A DNA stretch of 64,000 bases from Bacillota bacterium (GCA_023453795.1 JAEXSP010000040.1:62001-126000), one strand, 5' to 3'. Positions 33,556 to 43,014 are shown, counted from the first letter of the stretch. The notes: generated from the sequence alone by a model not told the origin. Program-made: numbers and translations.

Positions 33556-34842
33556 TTAAAGTTTGCCCTCAAGGTTTAATTCATCAATTTTCTTTATTTT
33601 TTCAAATAAAAGTGGTTTTTCACTTTGAATTTTAGCCTTATATGATAAAATATTGCGCCAAACTTTTTTGGGAACTTCAAATTGGCTGAAATTACCGTCT
33701 AAGACTTTGCCTTCAAGTAAAGAAAACAGATAGTCAATCTCTTCATCAGAGTACTTCGGCATCATGGCCAAGCTGCCGTATAAGCTAATAAATTCCGAGA
33801 ACTCAGTGCGATTGAAATCAAACGCCTCATTCCACCAGTTAGTATACTCTTCGAAGCCATTTTTCCCATCAAGTTCATTTTTAACCGCATTAGCTGCATG
33901 GTAGCCGCACATTAAAGCACCCTGAACAATAACCTCAACATGAGCGGCACTATCACCGATTGCAATTACGTTGCCTGAGTATGGCTTATTCAGTGATGCG
34001 TAAGACCTGAGAGCACATCCCGTCTTGTCTACCACCCGGGAATCGGCAAAATGTTCCCTCAACGGACTGTTTTTAGTGATATTTTCAAAAAAAGTTTCCG
34101 GCAGCATCTTCTTATTGCCAACCACACTCAATTCAACAATGTTTTCTTCAATACTTGGAGCAACAATTATCTCTGCGCCGGGGTGATATGCTCTTCCATA
34201 GAACTGGTTCCAGCTGTGGGGTTTAAAACCATGGGTACCTTCAATATAATATATTAATACAAACGGTGTACCAAACAGCGCCCTTCCGTTATTTAGACCA
34301 AATACACCGGTTAAATTGGCATTGGCGCCCTCGGCAATTACCAGCTTTCTTGCCTCAATAGAAGAACAATTCCCGTGGCTTTTAAGGTCAACCCTTACAC
34401 AGTCTCCCATGTCCACTCCTCCGTATGCGAGGGTTTCCGGTCTCAATTCCACCCCTGATTTCTCGCAATCCTTCCACAAATCCCAAAGGAGCTGTCCCTT
34501 ATCGAACTTGATTGCGAATGGTCTGCCATCAGGATGAGCAAAATGGATTCTATGGCCGCTGGGAGAGTAATGATAGTTATTTATTACATCTTCCAAACGT
34601 CCCGTATAGGGTACATTGAAGCCATTTCTTGTAAACTGTACTTTGCCGTCTTGTATCCGGAGAAACTCATTTTCATAACCGTCATCCATAACAAATTGAG
34701 CACAACAGGCCCTTCGTACCTGCTTGATATCACGTCTTTTTTCAATAATGGTTACCTTAAGCCCCGCTTCTGCTGCTGTTTTTGCAGCCATGAGCCCTGC
34801 AGGGCCTGCACCGACTACAACTAAATCAATAATATTCCTCAT
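33556..34842 (-). CDS. FAD-dependent oxidoreductase, geranylgeranyl-reductase/UbiH-like
   Basis: 428 residues. The N terminus has the FAD dinucleotide fold VVVGAGPAGLMAAKTA with Glu at the end of strand 2 (TIIEK). A second FAD motif is GNVIAIGDSAAHVEVIVQGAL near residue 290. The central part resembles geranylgeranyl reductases and flavin monooxygenases. The start is the ATG with AAAGGGGA upstream; seven more codons are open. It is the second of two tandem paralogues, 76 bases after the first. The substrate is unknown. An unusual Cys pair follows the FAD fold (RRACCAQF). Confidence 0.8.
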   Translation of the reverse strand: MRNIIDLVVVGAGPAGLMAAKTAAEAGLKVTIIEKRRDIKQVRRACCAQFVMDDGYENEFLRIQDGKVQFTRNGFNVPYTGRLEDVINNYHYSPSGHRIHFAHPDGRPFAIKFDKGQLLWDLWKDCEKSGVELRPETLAYGGVDMGDCVRVDLKSHGNCSSIEARKLVIAEGANANLTGVFGLNNGRALFGTPFVLIYYIEGTHGFKPHSWNQFYGRAYHPGAEIIVAPSIEENIVELSVVGNKKMLPETFFENITKNSPLREHFADSRVVDKTGCALRSYASLNKPYSGNVIAIGDSAAHVEVIVQGALMCGYHAANAVKNELDGKNGFEEYTNWWNEAFDFNRTEFSEFISLYGSLAMMPKYSDEEIDYLFSLLEGKVLDGNFSQFEVPKKVWRNILSYKAKIQSEKPLLFEKIKKIDELNLEGKL

Positions 34843-34918
34843 ATGTAACCGTCCCCTTTTCATAAAAAACTTAATCGAAAAGCCCTTTTAATCGAGCTTT
34901 TCGTTTTTATCAAAATTA

Positions 34919-36199
34919 TTAAAATGTACCTGACAAGGTCATTTGATTCATTTTACTTATCTTATTGAATAGATCGGGTCTTTCACTTTGAATTTGGTCT
35001 GCGTTTGACAAAATGGAATCCCAGATAAGTTTTGGAGTTTTATACTGGCTGTAAGTACCCTCCAACACCTCACCTTCCACAAGTGCAAAAAGGTAGTCAA
35101 GTTCATCATCTGAATATGTAGGTACAAGTGCGTAGCCCTGGGAAACTTTAAGATACTCATCGGAATTAAACTCAAAAGATTCATTCCACCAAGCTGTATA
35201 CCGCTCAAAACCGTTTTTTCCTTGAAGCTCATCGTATACTGCCTTGGCAGCACGGAATCCGCACATTAAAGCTCCCTGAACTTCAACTTCAACAAAAGCG
35301 GCACTGTCGCCTATAGAGATAACATTGCCTGCATGCGGCACCTTAAGTGATGTAAAGGCCTTAACTGCGCAACCCTGTTTGTCTATTATCCTGGCATTTG
35401 CAAATTTATTTTTAATTGGGCTGTTTTTAGTAACGTTTTCAAAAGTTGTTTCCGGCCTTAGGTTGGCATTGCCTGAAAGTGTCAATTCTACAGTCTTATC
35501 TCCATATAAGCTAGGGCCCACGATTACGGCTGCATTGGAATGATATGCTTTTCCGTAGTAAAGGTTCCAGCTATTGGGCTCATAGCCTTCTACCCCTTCA
35601 AGTATGTATTTAACAACGTGAGCTGTAGCAAATAGCTTTCTGTTTTGATTGAGGCCGAAAACTCCGGTTAGTTTGGCATTAACGCCCTCAGCAATTACAA
35701 CTTTCCCGGCCTCTATCGAGTAGTATTTATCTCCGGTTTTGAGACCTACTCTGACATGGTCTCCCATATCCGCTCCTTCAAATGCTAAAGTTCCCATTCT
35801 CAAATCAACGCCCAGGTCTTCACATTCTTTGCACAAATCCTGAACAAGTTTAGTCTTATCAAACTTCAGAGCAAACGGTGCCCGGTCCGGATGAGCAAAA
35901 TGAATCCGTTTTCCATTGGGAGAATAATAGTATTTATTGGTAACATTGACCAAATCACCGGAATATTTGACCTCACATTTATTCTTTTGGAAAAGTATCT
36001 TGCCATCTTTTATTTGGATGAATTCATTTTCATACCCGTCATCCATGATGAATTGAGTGGAACATGCCCTTCGCAGCTGTTTAAAGCTATTGTTTTTTTC
36101 AATAAGTGCAACCTTGAGTCCCATCTCTGCAGCAGTTTTTGCAGTCATTAGTCCCGCAGGACCGGCACCGACAACAACCAAATCAATCAAATTTTTCAA
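34919..36199 (-). CDS. FAD-dependent oxidoreductase, paralogue of the next gene
   Basis: 426 residues, clearly homologous along its whole length to the flavoprotein downstream: VVVGAGPAGLMTAKTA, RRACSTQFIMDDGYENEF, and GNVISIGDSAAFVEVEVQGAL. The start codon is TTG with AAAAGGGGG about seven bases upstream. Tandem duplication is recent enough that most blocks align without gaps. A divergent gene of unknown function starts 340 bases away, with a long inverted repeat between, suggesting shared control. Redox reaction unknown. Confidence 0.8.
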   Translation of the reverse strand: MKNLIDLVVVGAGPAGLMTAKTAAEMGLKVALIEKNNSFKQLRRACSTQFIMDDGYENEFIQIKDGKILFQKNKCEVKYSGDLVNVTNKYYYSPNGKRIHFAHPDRAPFALKFDKTKLVQDLCKECEDLGVDLRMGTLAFEGADMGDHVRVGLKTGDKYYSIEAGKVVIAEGVNAKLTGVFGLNQNRKLFATAHVVKYILEGVEGYEPNSWNLYYGKAYHSNAAVIVGPSLYGDKTVELTLSGNANLRPETTFENVTKNSPIKNKFANARIIDKQGCAVKAFTSLKVPHAGNVISIGDSAAFVEVEVQGALMCGFRAAKAVYDELQGKNGFERYTAWWNESFEFNSDEYLKVSQGYALVPTYSDDELDYLFALVEGEVLEGTYSQYKTPKLIWDSILSNADQIQSERPDLFNKISKMNQMTLSGTF

Positions 36200-36412
36200 A
36201 TAGAATACCCCCTTTTACAAAAAAAGTTAGTAATATTGGCGTATAAGTAAATTATTTGTATACTTTTGCCATGCTACATTTAGTAATTAGATGGCATTAT
36301 AACACAACTGTAAATACATGACAAAGTAAAATGTCTAGTCCTTTTATGTGAGAAATACCCAAAAATTGAGATTTGTCGAGCTTAATACAGGATAACCCAA
36401 TTTTTGGGGTGG

Positions 36413-36458
36413 TTATGTATATTGAAATTTTTTTAAATTAAGAGTTCAATATACATAA
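36413..36458. repeat. Long inverted repeat in the divergent intergenic region
   Basis: TTATGTATATTGAA and TTCAATATACATAA pair perfectly over 14 bases around an 18-base A/T loop. It lies between the divergent flavoprotein and unknown genes. It could be a regulator binding site or an mRNA hairpin; there is no T run. The rest of the 340-base gap is AT-rich without another clear signal. Confidence 0.55.
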
Positions 36459-36539
36459 TTGGAAATAATTTTTGACGCCTGATAATATAATTTTATTGTA
36501 AGAATATTATAAAAATTACACCATTAAGGAGAAATAACA

Positions 36540-37283
36540 ATGAAAAGCATTGTAAATAGCGACGCTTTCTCTATTAATACTAAAGCGATTGAACATCAAA
36601 TTAGTATCGGTATGGATATGTTGAATTCAAATTATAATCTCAAAGAAGTAGATTGTGGAAAGTTTTCAGCTTTTCAGATACAAAATATAGCATATAACGT
36701 CAAACAATACGAGATTGCCGGTGTTGGAAACCTTTTGACCATGGAATCTAAAGATTCACCTACCTTGCAGATGCTTTCCTTTGTTCTTACACCGTACTAT
36801 AAAAATCTTCCTCTTTTTTCGAATGACTACATATACATGCAGCAAAAACGTAGTTTTTTGATTGAGTATTATGACTTGGTACAGGAAAAGGACTCTCAAT
36901 ACAAAGCTTATATGGAAAAGTTCCAAAATATAAAAGACAAATATTCTGAATTGCCCGATATGGAACTGAAAGAATGCTGGTATGATTCGCTGAAGACAGT
37001 TTGTACAGCAAAGAAAATTACAGCCGCGCAGGATGATGTTATATTTTCTATTTTTAACGAAAATTTAAAACTATTTATTGAAATGGAGCATTCATCTGAG
37101 CCTCTTTCAAAAAACGCTATGAGGGTAAAATGGCAAATTACGCAGGACTATACAGACAGACTGGTTGATTCCGGCGGTGTTTCTACAAATGTGTTCAAAA
37201 ATACCCTTGGTGCCGATGCAACAAAGGCATTCTTCAACGATGTTTTCTTTGGGGCTAAAAAATTTGCGGGTATTATGGAATAA
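36540..37283 (+). CDS. Protein of unknown function, 247 residues
   Basis: A soluble, helix-rich protein with no signal peptide or membrane segment. Notable stretches are YEIAGVGNLLTMESKDSPT, FVLTPYYKNLPLFSNDY and ECWYDSLKTVCTAKK. It has only three Cys residues, which are not arranged as a metal site. The helical pattern could be a heme-oxygenase-like or ferritin-like bundle, but I see no conserved metal ligands to support that. AAGGAG lies eight bases before the ATG. It is divergent from the flavoprotein pair and may belong to the same pathway. Its 3' end touches a transposase remnant. Confidence 0.7.
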   Translation: MKSIVNSDAFSINTKAIEHQISIGMDMLNSNYNLKEVDCGKFSAFQIQNIAYNVKQYEIAGVGNLLTMESKDSPTLQMLSFVLTPYYKNLPLFSNDYIYMQQKRSFLIEYYDLVQEKDSQYKAYMEKFQNIKDKYSELPDMELKECWYDSLKTVCTAKKITAAQDDVIFSIFNENLKLFIEMEHSSEPLSKNAMRVKWQITQDYTDRLVDSGGVSTNVFKNTLGADATKAFFNDVFFGAKKFAGIME

Positions 37284-37545
37284 TCGATATAATGGCATGA
37301 AAATGGTTCGATATTATTATATAATGGTTTAACATTATTTGAGGGAATTCATCGGATAATGAAATAAATATTTTTTCTATCATAGTACCTGCTGCATTCA
37401 AAACCATCTTATTATCAATAATTTCTCCGAATAGTGCTTCTCTGTTTTGTGTGCAAATTGTTATAAAATATATACCTTCTTTAGAATAATCATATCCTTT
37501 CAAACGAATTGATCGTCTGTGATGTATGTTGGGGTTATATTTCAC
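37273..37545 (-). pseudogene. Truncated REP-associated (IS200-type) transposase
   Basis: The 90-residue product matches the N-terminal part of REP-associated tyrosine transposases: HHRRSIRLKGYDYS, YFITICTQNREALFGEI and the metal-binding HUH motif in SNHFHAI. The catalytic Tyr and the rest, normally another 60-100 residues, are missing, and the frame ends at the 3' end of the neighbouring gene. The GTG start keeps a good GGGAGG site. These transposases move REP-type hairpin repeats, which occur in this window. Confidence 0.75.
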
Positions 37546-37647
37546 TTGGTTATCCTCCCGCTTGCATTAAAATCATGTTAACAGTAATGGACTTTGTTAA
37601 TTATACCATTTATGGGCGTGTATGGGGAATGCTGAAAAAGAGACAAT

Positions 37648-37675
37648 CACAAATGCACCTACCATTCATATTATA
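37648..37675 (+). promoter_or_regulatory. Possible sigma-K promoter (GT2/GT4 operon)
   Basis: CACA-N15-CATATTATA has a perfect -10 and -35 with a spacer one base short. It lies inside the over-long open frame of the next gene, supporting the downstream start. Confidence 0.5.
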
Positions 37676-37706
37676 TAACTGTAGTCTTTTACTTACGGGT
37701 GAAATA

Positions 37707-38402
37707 ATGGAACAAGCAGACAGGAGAATCTCTGTATTGATTCCCTACAAGACGCAGAATGATAGCCACAGAGAGCTGCTCTGGTCAATTGTCAGGCAGA
37801 GGTATGAAATGCTGATGCCTGAGCTTGAGATATGTCTGGGACTCGATGACAGCCCCCTGTATAACAGGGCAAGGGCTATAAACAATGCCGCCCAAAAAGC
37901 TTCGGGGGATATATTCCTGATTACCGATGCCGATGTTGTGTTCCCAAAGTCTCTGATACCGAAAATCATATATGTGTCGGGTTTGTACCCATGGGCTGTG
38001 CCTTTTACAAGGGGACTGAAGCTGAACAGGTCTGCCACGGAAAGACTGATAAAGGACGGAATTCCCGAAGAACCCGTTGTGCAGGACACGGATGCCGAAT
38101 TTATTATGCCCTTTGCCGGGCCTCTTATGAATATTGTCACACGGGAAAGCTTTGAAAATATACGCGGTATGGACGAAAGGTTTGAGGGGTGGGGCGGAGA
38201 GGACGACGCAATGAGAATATCGCTGAACGCCGTATGCGGGCAATACTGCAGAATCAAGGGCGACATCTGGCACCTCTGGCATCAGCCCGCTCCAATCCTC
38301 AAAGAGTTTTATGATCAAAACTGCAGGCTTCTGGATCGATACAGGGAAGCTGAGGGCTGCCGGAGTGAAATACTGAAGCTTATAAGTGAAAAGCATTATT
38401 AG
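37707..38402 (+). CDS. GT2-like glycosyltransferase, galactosyltransferase-type
   Basis: 231 residues. The GT-A fold starts at RRISVLIPYKTQND and carries LYNRARAINNAAQKASGDIFLITDADVVF, the metal-binding D-x-D, then a C-terminal acceptor-binding part with GWGGEDDAMRISL (the WGGEDDD-like motif of beta-1,4-galactosyltransferases and polypeptide GalNAc transferases). The ATG is chosen because GGGTGA lies four bases upstream and a promoter overlaps the 66 earlier codons. Followed after ten bases by a GT4 gene in the same operon. Confidence 0.82.
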   Translation: MEQADRRISVLIPYKTQNDSHRELLWSIVRQRYEMLMPELEICLGLDDSPLYNRARAINNAAQKASGDIFLITDADVVFPKSLIPKIIYVSGLYPWAVPFTRGLKLNRSATERLIKDGIPEEPVVQDTDAEFIMPFAGPLMNIVTRESFENIRGMDERFEGWGGEDDAMRISLNAVCGQYCRIKGDIWHLWHQPAPILKEFYDQNCRLLDRYREAEGCRSEILKLISEKHY

Positions 38403-38412
38403 GAGAATGGGA

Positions 38413-39492
38413 ATGAAAAAGTATGCCTTGGAAAACGAGTTTACAAACGAGCAGGTAAAAGCCTTCTGCAATAAACGTCCAAAGATAGGACTTATAACCG
38501 ACTTGGATAATTGGGCTTTTGCCAATATTGCAAAACAGGTGAAAAAAAATCTGAGTGCCTACTATGATTTTGAAATAATTCCTGCACTGGTTATAGGCAA
38601 TATTGTAAAGGTTTTGTATCTGGCCAGGGATTGCGATCTGGTACATTTCTTCTGGAGGATGGATGTTTTATCCCTGTATCTTCAAAGGACAGCTGAGTAT
38701 TTGCAGTTCCTCGGTGTTGACTATAATGATTTCAGGAAAAATGTTATTGACAGGATGCGCTTTTCGACAGCTGTATACGATCATTTGTATCTGGAAGGCC
38801 AATATTTGAACCATAACAGACTGGTGTTTGCAACTGTAACAAATTATTATGTGTCTTCCGAAAAGCTGAACAGAATTTATTGTGAAAAGGATTTCATCAA
38901 AAGGCCTGCAGCGGTTATTGAAGACGGGGTGGATACAACGCTTTTTTTACCTGTAAACACAGGAAGGTTTGAAAACCCCGGTGAAAGGAAGCTGGTTGTA
39001 GGCTGGTCGGGGAATAGTAAGTGGAATGACGGGATTGAGGATTTTAAGGGTGTAAACACAATTTTGAAGCCTGTTTTGAAGGAATTGGCGGATGAGGGGT
39101 ATCCCGTTGAATATAAATTTGCTGATCGTAATGAGGGCATGATACCCCACGAAAAAATGCCCGAATACTATTCACAGATTGACGTTTATGTATGTACATC
39201 AAAGGTTGAGGGGACGCCTAATCCTGTATTGGAGGCCATGGCCTGCGGGGTGCCTGTAATTTCAACTGATGTGGGGATTGTACCTCAGGTCTTTGGTGAA
39301 AAACAGAAAGAATTTATATTGAAGGAACGCACCAAGGAATGCCTTAGGGAGGCTGTTCTGAGGATTCTGCAGGAACCCGGACTGCTGAAGGTGCTGTCTT
39401 TGGAGAACCTTGAACAGGCACGTAAATGGGATTGGTCCAAAAGAGCCGGGAGCTTTAAGGCATTTTTTGACAGATGTCTTGCCGGAAGATAG
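38413..39492 (+). CDS. GT4 glycosyltransferase
   Basis: 359 residues, GT-B fold. The N-terminal half holds KIGLITDLDNWAFANIAKQ and RDCDLVHFFWR. The donor half holds VVGWSGNSKWN and VCTSKVEGTPNPVLEAMACGVPVISTD split by the usual E-x7-E pair. It is paralogous to the gene at 50622 (both have WSGNSKW...EDFKGVNT). AGGAGA lies seven bases before the ATG used here; an ATG six bases earlier is also in frame. Second gene of a short operon; converges with the next gene one base after its stop. Confidence 0.85.
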   Translation: MKKYALENEFTNEQVKAFCNKRPKIGLITDLDNWAFANIAKQVKKNLSAYYDFEIIPALVIGNIVKVLYLARDCDLVHFFWRMDVLSLYLQRTAEYLQFLGVDYNDFRKNVIDRMRFSTAVYDHLYLEGQYLNHNRLVFATVTNYYVSSEKLNRIYCEKDFIKRPAAVIEDGVDTTLFLPVNTGRFENPGERKLVVGWSGNSKWNDGIEDFKGVNTILKPVLKELADEGYPVEYKFADRNEGMIPHEKMPEYYSQIDVYVCTSKVEGTPNPVLEAMACGVPVISTDVGIVPQVFGEKQKEFILKERTKECLREAVLRILQEPGLLKVLSLENLEQARKWDWSKRAGSFKAFFDRCLAGR

Positions 39493-39493
39493 T

Positions 39494-40201
39494 TTATTGG
39501 CCCTTTATCCAGCTTTGAACATGGTCATAGCTTCGGGATGTCTTTTCGGACCTTGCTATGCATACCGCACCGGGGTGACGACGGTATACAACAAGCTTTT
39601 CCGGCACCTTTTCCATGTCTCCCGCCTTTATCATACGGAACCATAAATCCATGTCTTCAGCGAATTCATACTCTTTTCGGTAGCCGCCCAACTTATCAAA
39701 AGTATCCTTTCTGAACATGACGGTCGGGTGACAGATGGGGTTGCTGCAATTTGTGAATTCGTTCCGAATTCCTTCCCTTGTAGTGACTCGCGAGAAATAA
39801 TCTTCAAGAGATTGAGTATCGAAAGCAGGTATATCCGAAACCACTCTTATCTGTGTGGCAACGAGAACAAGGCCTTGAGCCGCTTCAAATGCTCTAATCT
39901 GCTTTTCAAGCCTTTCAGGAAGGCTTATATCGTCTGAATCCTGTCTTGCAATATATTTGCCTGCCGATACCTTAACACCTTCGTTCAGGGCATCTACAAT
40001 CCCGCTGTTGGAAGGGAAGCTTATTATTCTGATCCTTTTGTCATTAAAGCCTTCTATTGCATTAAGGGTATTATCAGTAGAGCCATCATTGACTATAATA
40101 AATTCAAAATCCTTAAAGGTTTGGTTCAGTATGCTTTCTACCGCTTCACCAACATATTTCTCATTATTGTACACAGGCATTACAACACTGACTAACGGCA
40201 T
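39494..40201 (-). CDS. GT2 glycosyltransferase
   Basis: 235 residues with a standard GT-A domain: VSVVMPVYNNEKYV, IIVNDGSTDNT and the metal site ARQDSDDIS, then the acceptor-side AEDMDLWFRM. It is shorter than usual because little follows the catalytic domain. It is the last gene of a minus-strand operon with gmhA and another GT2 gene, 13 bases after gmhA, so a heptose donor is a reasonable guess. Confidence 0.85.
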   Translation of the reverse strand: MPLVSVVMPVYNNEKYVGEAVESILNQTFKDFEFIIVNDGSTDNTLNAIEGFNDKRIRIISFPSNSGIVDALNEGVKVSAGKYIARQDSDDISLPERLEKQIRAFEAAQGLVLVATQIRVVSDIPAFDTQSLEDYFSRVTTREGIRNEFTNCSNPICHPTVMFRKDTFDKLGGYRKEYEFAEDMDLWFRMIKAGDMEKVPEKLVVYRRHPGAVCIARSEKTSRSYDHVQSWIKGQ

Positions 40202-40214
40202 TTATCTTCCCCCG

Positions 40215-40781
40215 TTATGCTTCCAAAATTTTCTGTCTGAGGTTCTGGCTTATCACATGACATAAAAACAGGTGGATATCCTCTACCTGCCCGTAATTAT
40301 AACTCCCGACATGAACACAAAGATCGGAGAGCTGCTTCAGCATGCCGCCGTCAAACCCTGTAAAGCCGATGACTTTCACACCTTTGTCCTGTGCAAGCCT
40401 TATACCGTTTATTATATTGGCCGAATTACCCGATGCTGATATTGCTACCAGAACATCGCCATTGCCGGCAAGGTTCTTTAGTTGTTCAGAAAAGACATGT
40501 TCATAGCCGAAATCATTTGAAATTGCCGTTAAGATAGCAGTATTGTCATTAAGGCAGGTCACCCTGATCCTGCATTTCCCTTCGACTATAGTACCTTTAG
40601 AGAGATCACAGGCAAAGTGTGACGCTGTTGAAGCACTGCCGCCGTTTCCTATTATAAAAACCTGACGGTTACTCAGGTAAGCACTGAAAAGCAAGCCGGC
40701 AGCCTGCTGTATTGAGCCCTTGTCAAGCCTGCTTATTTCCGATTTGAGACTTTGCAGATAGTCTTCTATAAAATCTGTCAT
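40215..40781 (-). CDS. gmhA: Sedoheptulose-7-phosphate isomerase (GmhA-like)
   Basis: Converts sedoheptulose 7-phosphate to D-glycero-D-manno-heptose 7-phosphate, the first step of ADP- or GDP-heptose synthesis. The 188-residue SIS-domain protein has the family's IGNGGSASTASHFACDL, ISASGNSANII and the C-terminal VEDIHLFLCHVI helix with the metal/catalytic Glu-His. RBS AGGAAG upstream. It sits between two GT2 genes. The other pathway enzymes are encoded 6 kb away on the same strand, beyond the germination operon. Confidence 0.9.
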   Translation of the reverse strand: MTDFIEDYLQSLKSEISRLDKGSIQQAAGLLFSAYLSNRQVFIIGNGGSASTASHFACDLSKGTIVEGKCRIRVTCLNDNTAILTAISNDFGYEHVFSEQLKNLAGNGDVLVAISASGNSANIINGIRLAQDKGVKVIGFTGFDGGMLKQLSDLCVHVGSYNYGQVEDIHLFLCHVISQNLRQKILEA

Positions 40782-40794
40782 TGTTCCGCACTTC

Positions 40795-41820
40795 CTAAAG
40801 TATCAAATAATCTTTGATATAGCTGAATTTCTTTTTACTTAATTCCTCCAAAAGTGTACTTGAAGCACAAGACCTTGAAATGAAAAGGTAATCACACTCT
40901 GCTTTATCCAATGACTCCGAAGGGCAGACACTGGTGCCTTCGAAGCTTTCCGGCGCATTTAAATCTATAAAGCCTTTAAAGATGAAATTTGTCTTAAGCT
41001 TTCTGATCTCCTCTGATATAAGGGCCCCGCTGCTGTTTGCTCCCCATATAAGATATCTGAGGGGACTGTCATTATACAACAGTCTTATAAAATTGATTCT
41101 AGCCCTCATAACGTATCTTAACAAAGAGGCATCATCGGTGCTGAGAGCTGATTTTGAATTGTTGTGCATTCTGAGCCTGGTTAGCTTTTCGTCAAGCTTC
41201 CTTATTTTGTACCCTTTTGCAAGGGCCCTCAGCCACAATTCAAGGTCTTCGGCCTCCTTGAAATCCTCATTGTAGCCCTTTAAAGAGACAGCGCAGTCCC
41301 TTCTTAACATGATAGTGGGGTGGGGCAGGCAATTTATTCGGAGCAGAAGAGGAATGAGCGTACTGTCGTCAAACGTTTTGTTAAGAATATCCTCCAGAGC
41401 ATATTTTCTTGCAGAACTTATATCCCCGAAAATATCAACACAGCCGGCCAGAATGGCAATGTCAGAATGATCGTCAAGATAGTCCGCCTGTTTTTGAAGC
41501 CTGTCTTCCATGCAGATGTCGTCTGCGTCAATTCTAGCCAGATATTCGCCTTCCGACGCCCTTACCGCAAAATTCAGGCCTTTAACCAGACCCCTGCTTC
41601 CGCCTGCGTCAAGAAGCCTTATCCTGGAGTCATTAAGGGCATATTCCTTCAATATCGCAGGAGAACTGTCGGTTGTCCCGTTGTCAAAGACGGCAAGCAC
41701 CTCAAAATCCGAGAAGGACTGGGAGATTATGCTTTCCAGCGTATCTTTAAGGAACTTTTCACTATTATAAACAGGGAGGATGACGCTTACTTTCGGCAAA
41801 TTAGAATTCACGCCCGGCAT
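40795..41820 (-). CDS. GT2 glycosyltransferase with C-terminal extension
   Basis: 341 residues. GT-A domain: KVSVILPVYNSEKFL, LAVFDNGTTDSS, and LARIDADDICM. After residue 230 comes an extra part (NDSPLRYLIWGANSSGALISEEIRKL) that looks like a nucleotide-fold helper domain. An open frame extends 11 codons further to a GTG, but a sigma-K-type promoter lies in between, so the ATG is preferred; the leader would then be only about ten bases with a weak AGAAGA. First gene of the gmhA operon. Confidence 0.82.
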   Translation of the reverse strand: MPGVNSNLPKVSVILPVYNSEKFLKDTLESIISQSFSDFEVLAVFDNGTTDSSPAILKEYALNDSRIRLLDAGGSRGLVKGLNFAVRASEGEYLARIDADDICMEDRLQKQADYLDDHSDIAILAGCVDIFGDISSARKYALEDILNKTFDDSTLIPLLLRINCLPHPTIMLRRDCAVSLKGYNEDFKEAEDLELWLRALAKGYKIRKLDEKLTRLRMHNNSKSALSTDDASLLRYVMRARINFIRLLYNDSPLRYLIWGANSSGALISEEIRKLKTNFIFKGFIDLNAPESFEGTSVCPSESLDKAECDYLFISRSCASSTLLEELSKKKFSYIKDYLIL

Positions 41821-41835
41821 AATTTTCTTCTGGCC

Positions 41836-41864
41836 TATTATATGACATTGCACCGGCGTTTGTG
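41836..41864 (-). promoter_or_regulatory. Sigma-K-type promoter of the GT2-gmhA-GT2 operon
   Basis: CACA-N16-CATATAATA on the minus strand is a full match to mACm-N16-CATAnnnTA. Its closeness to the start codon implies a very short leader. Confidence 0.55.
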
Positions 41865-41895
41865 TATGTACAGGTATAATAAAAAAGACCTCTGT

Positions 41896-43014
41896 TTACA
41901 CCCGCACCTTCGGTGCCCTATGCTTTGCCCTTCTGTTTTTAATTAAGGAAGTAATTAAAAGCACAACAGGTAAGATGAAACCAAAAGTAAAAATGCTGGG
42001 GGGCCAGACATATGAATCCCAAGAAATCTCATATGGAACATTTTTATAGATAGAACCTGAATAGACAGTCACAAGTAAAAGCAATGGCAGAATAATTTTT
42101 TTATGCTCTTTAAGCTTAAATAATTGTGATAACCCGACAACGGCAGCATATAAGTACAAATAGGCTGCAATAAAACCGGTGACTAGCCAGACAAATACAA
42201 TTAAAGGTTCAAGCCTTGTAAATATAGTACCTATATTGATTTCCCTTGTTAATGTAAAAAGCGGGTACCGCAAGTTTGCTGTAAGATTACTTCCTAAAAC
42301 CAGAATACACATTATTATTCCTATGAATACCGTTATTATTCCCAGAAAATAACCTTTCAGCATGGACTTTTTTGCTTCTTTCAAGTTTCCCATATTAACC
42401 GGGAAAACCATGTTTAAATATATGAGCGGTAAAACAGTAAAACCCATCAATGGAACTGAACCCTTAACTACAGGGATTATGCCGTTTTCAAGCATCGGCA
42501 GTAAATTATCGGGTTTAATTTTGGGGGTAAGCATCAGCATAGCGATGATGTAGAGGGGGAAAGTGAGAATAAAGAATATTTCGGTAGCCCTGAACATAGC
42601 TTCCAAACCATATAAAAGTGCAACTGCCAGCACGATTACAAATAAAATATTAATTTGGTAGCTTGACATTTCCGGAACATACACTGCTGTGAAAAAATCA
42701 CCTATATACCATACAACCTGCGTTGCTATTACCAGTGAAAAGAAGATAAAACAAACAGATATAACGCTCCCTACCCATTTGCCAAGAAGCAATTGAATAA
42801 TTTCTACAAATGTTTTATCCGGATGCCTTCCTCCGAGATAACTATTCACCCAAATAACCAGCAGCCCTGCTGCAGCTGCAAAAACAACGGATAGCCAAGC
42901 GTCCGGACCTGCCAGCTCTGCAGGGCTGCTAGCGATAAGGAGCGGCGCAGAACCGAACATAAATCCTGATAAAAAAATTGTAAATTGACGGTTTGATATT
43001 TTGATTTTATTCAT
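41896..43014 (-). CDS. Spore germination protein, GerB-type permease subunit
   Basis: A 372-residue membrane protein with ten hydrophobic segments, of the amino-acid permease-like GerAB/GerKB family. It opens with KISNRQFTIFLSGFMFGSAPLL and has the family's GRHPDKTFVEIIQLLLGKWVGS. It sits in the inner spore membrane and binds germinants in the GerA-type receptor complex. Last gene of a gerA-gerC-small ORF-gerB operon. The C terminus is basic (KNRRAKHRAPKVRV). The germinant cannot be predicted. Confidence 0.9.
   Translation of the reverse strand: MNKIKISNRQFTIFLSGFMFGSAPLLIASSPAELAGPDAWLSVVFAAAAGLLVIWVNSYLGGRHPDKTFVEIIQLLLGKWVGSVISVCFIFFSLVIATQVVWYIGDFFTAVYVPEMSSYQINILFVIVLAVALLYGLEAMFRATEIFFILTFPLYIIAMLMLTPKIKPDNLLPMLENGIIPVVKGSVPLMGFTVLPLIYLNMVFPVNMGNLKEAKKSMLKGYFLGIITVFIGIIMCILVLGSNLTANLRYPLFTLTREINIGTIFTRLEPLIVFVWLVTGFIAAYLYLYAAVVGLSQLFKLKEHKKIILPLLLLVTVYSGSIYKNVPYEISWDSYVWPPSIFTFGFILPVVLLITSLIKNRRAKHRAPKVRV

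Noticed and set aside
37509..37706. Sixty-six-codon N-terminal extension of the GT2-like gene
   Set aside because: It precedes the conserved RRISVLIPYKT start, has no ribosome site, and overlaps a likely promoter and the transposase remnant.
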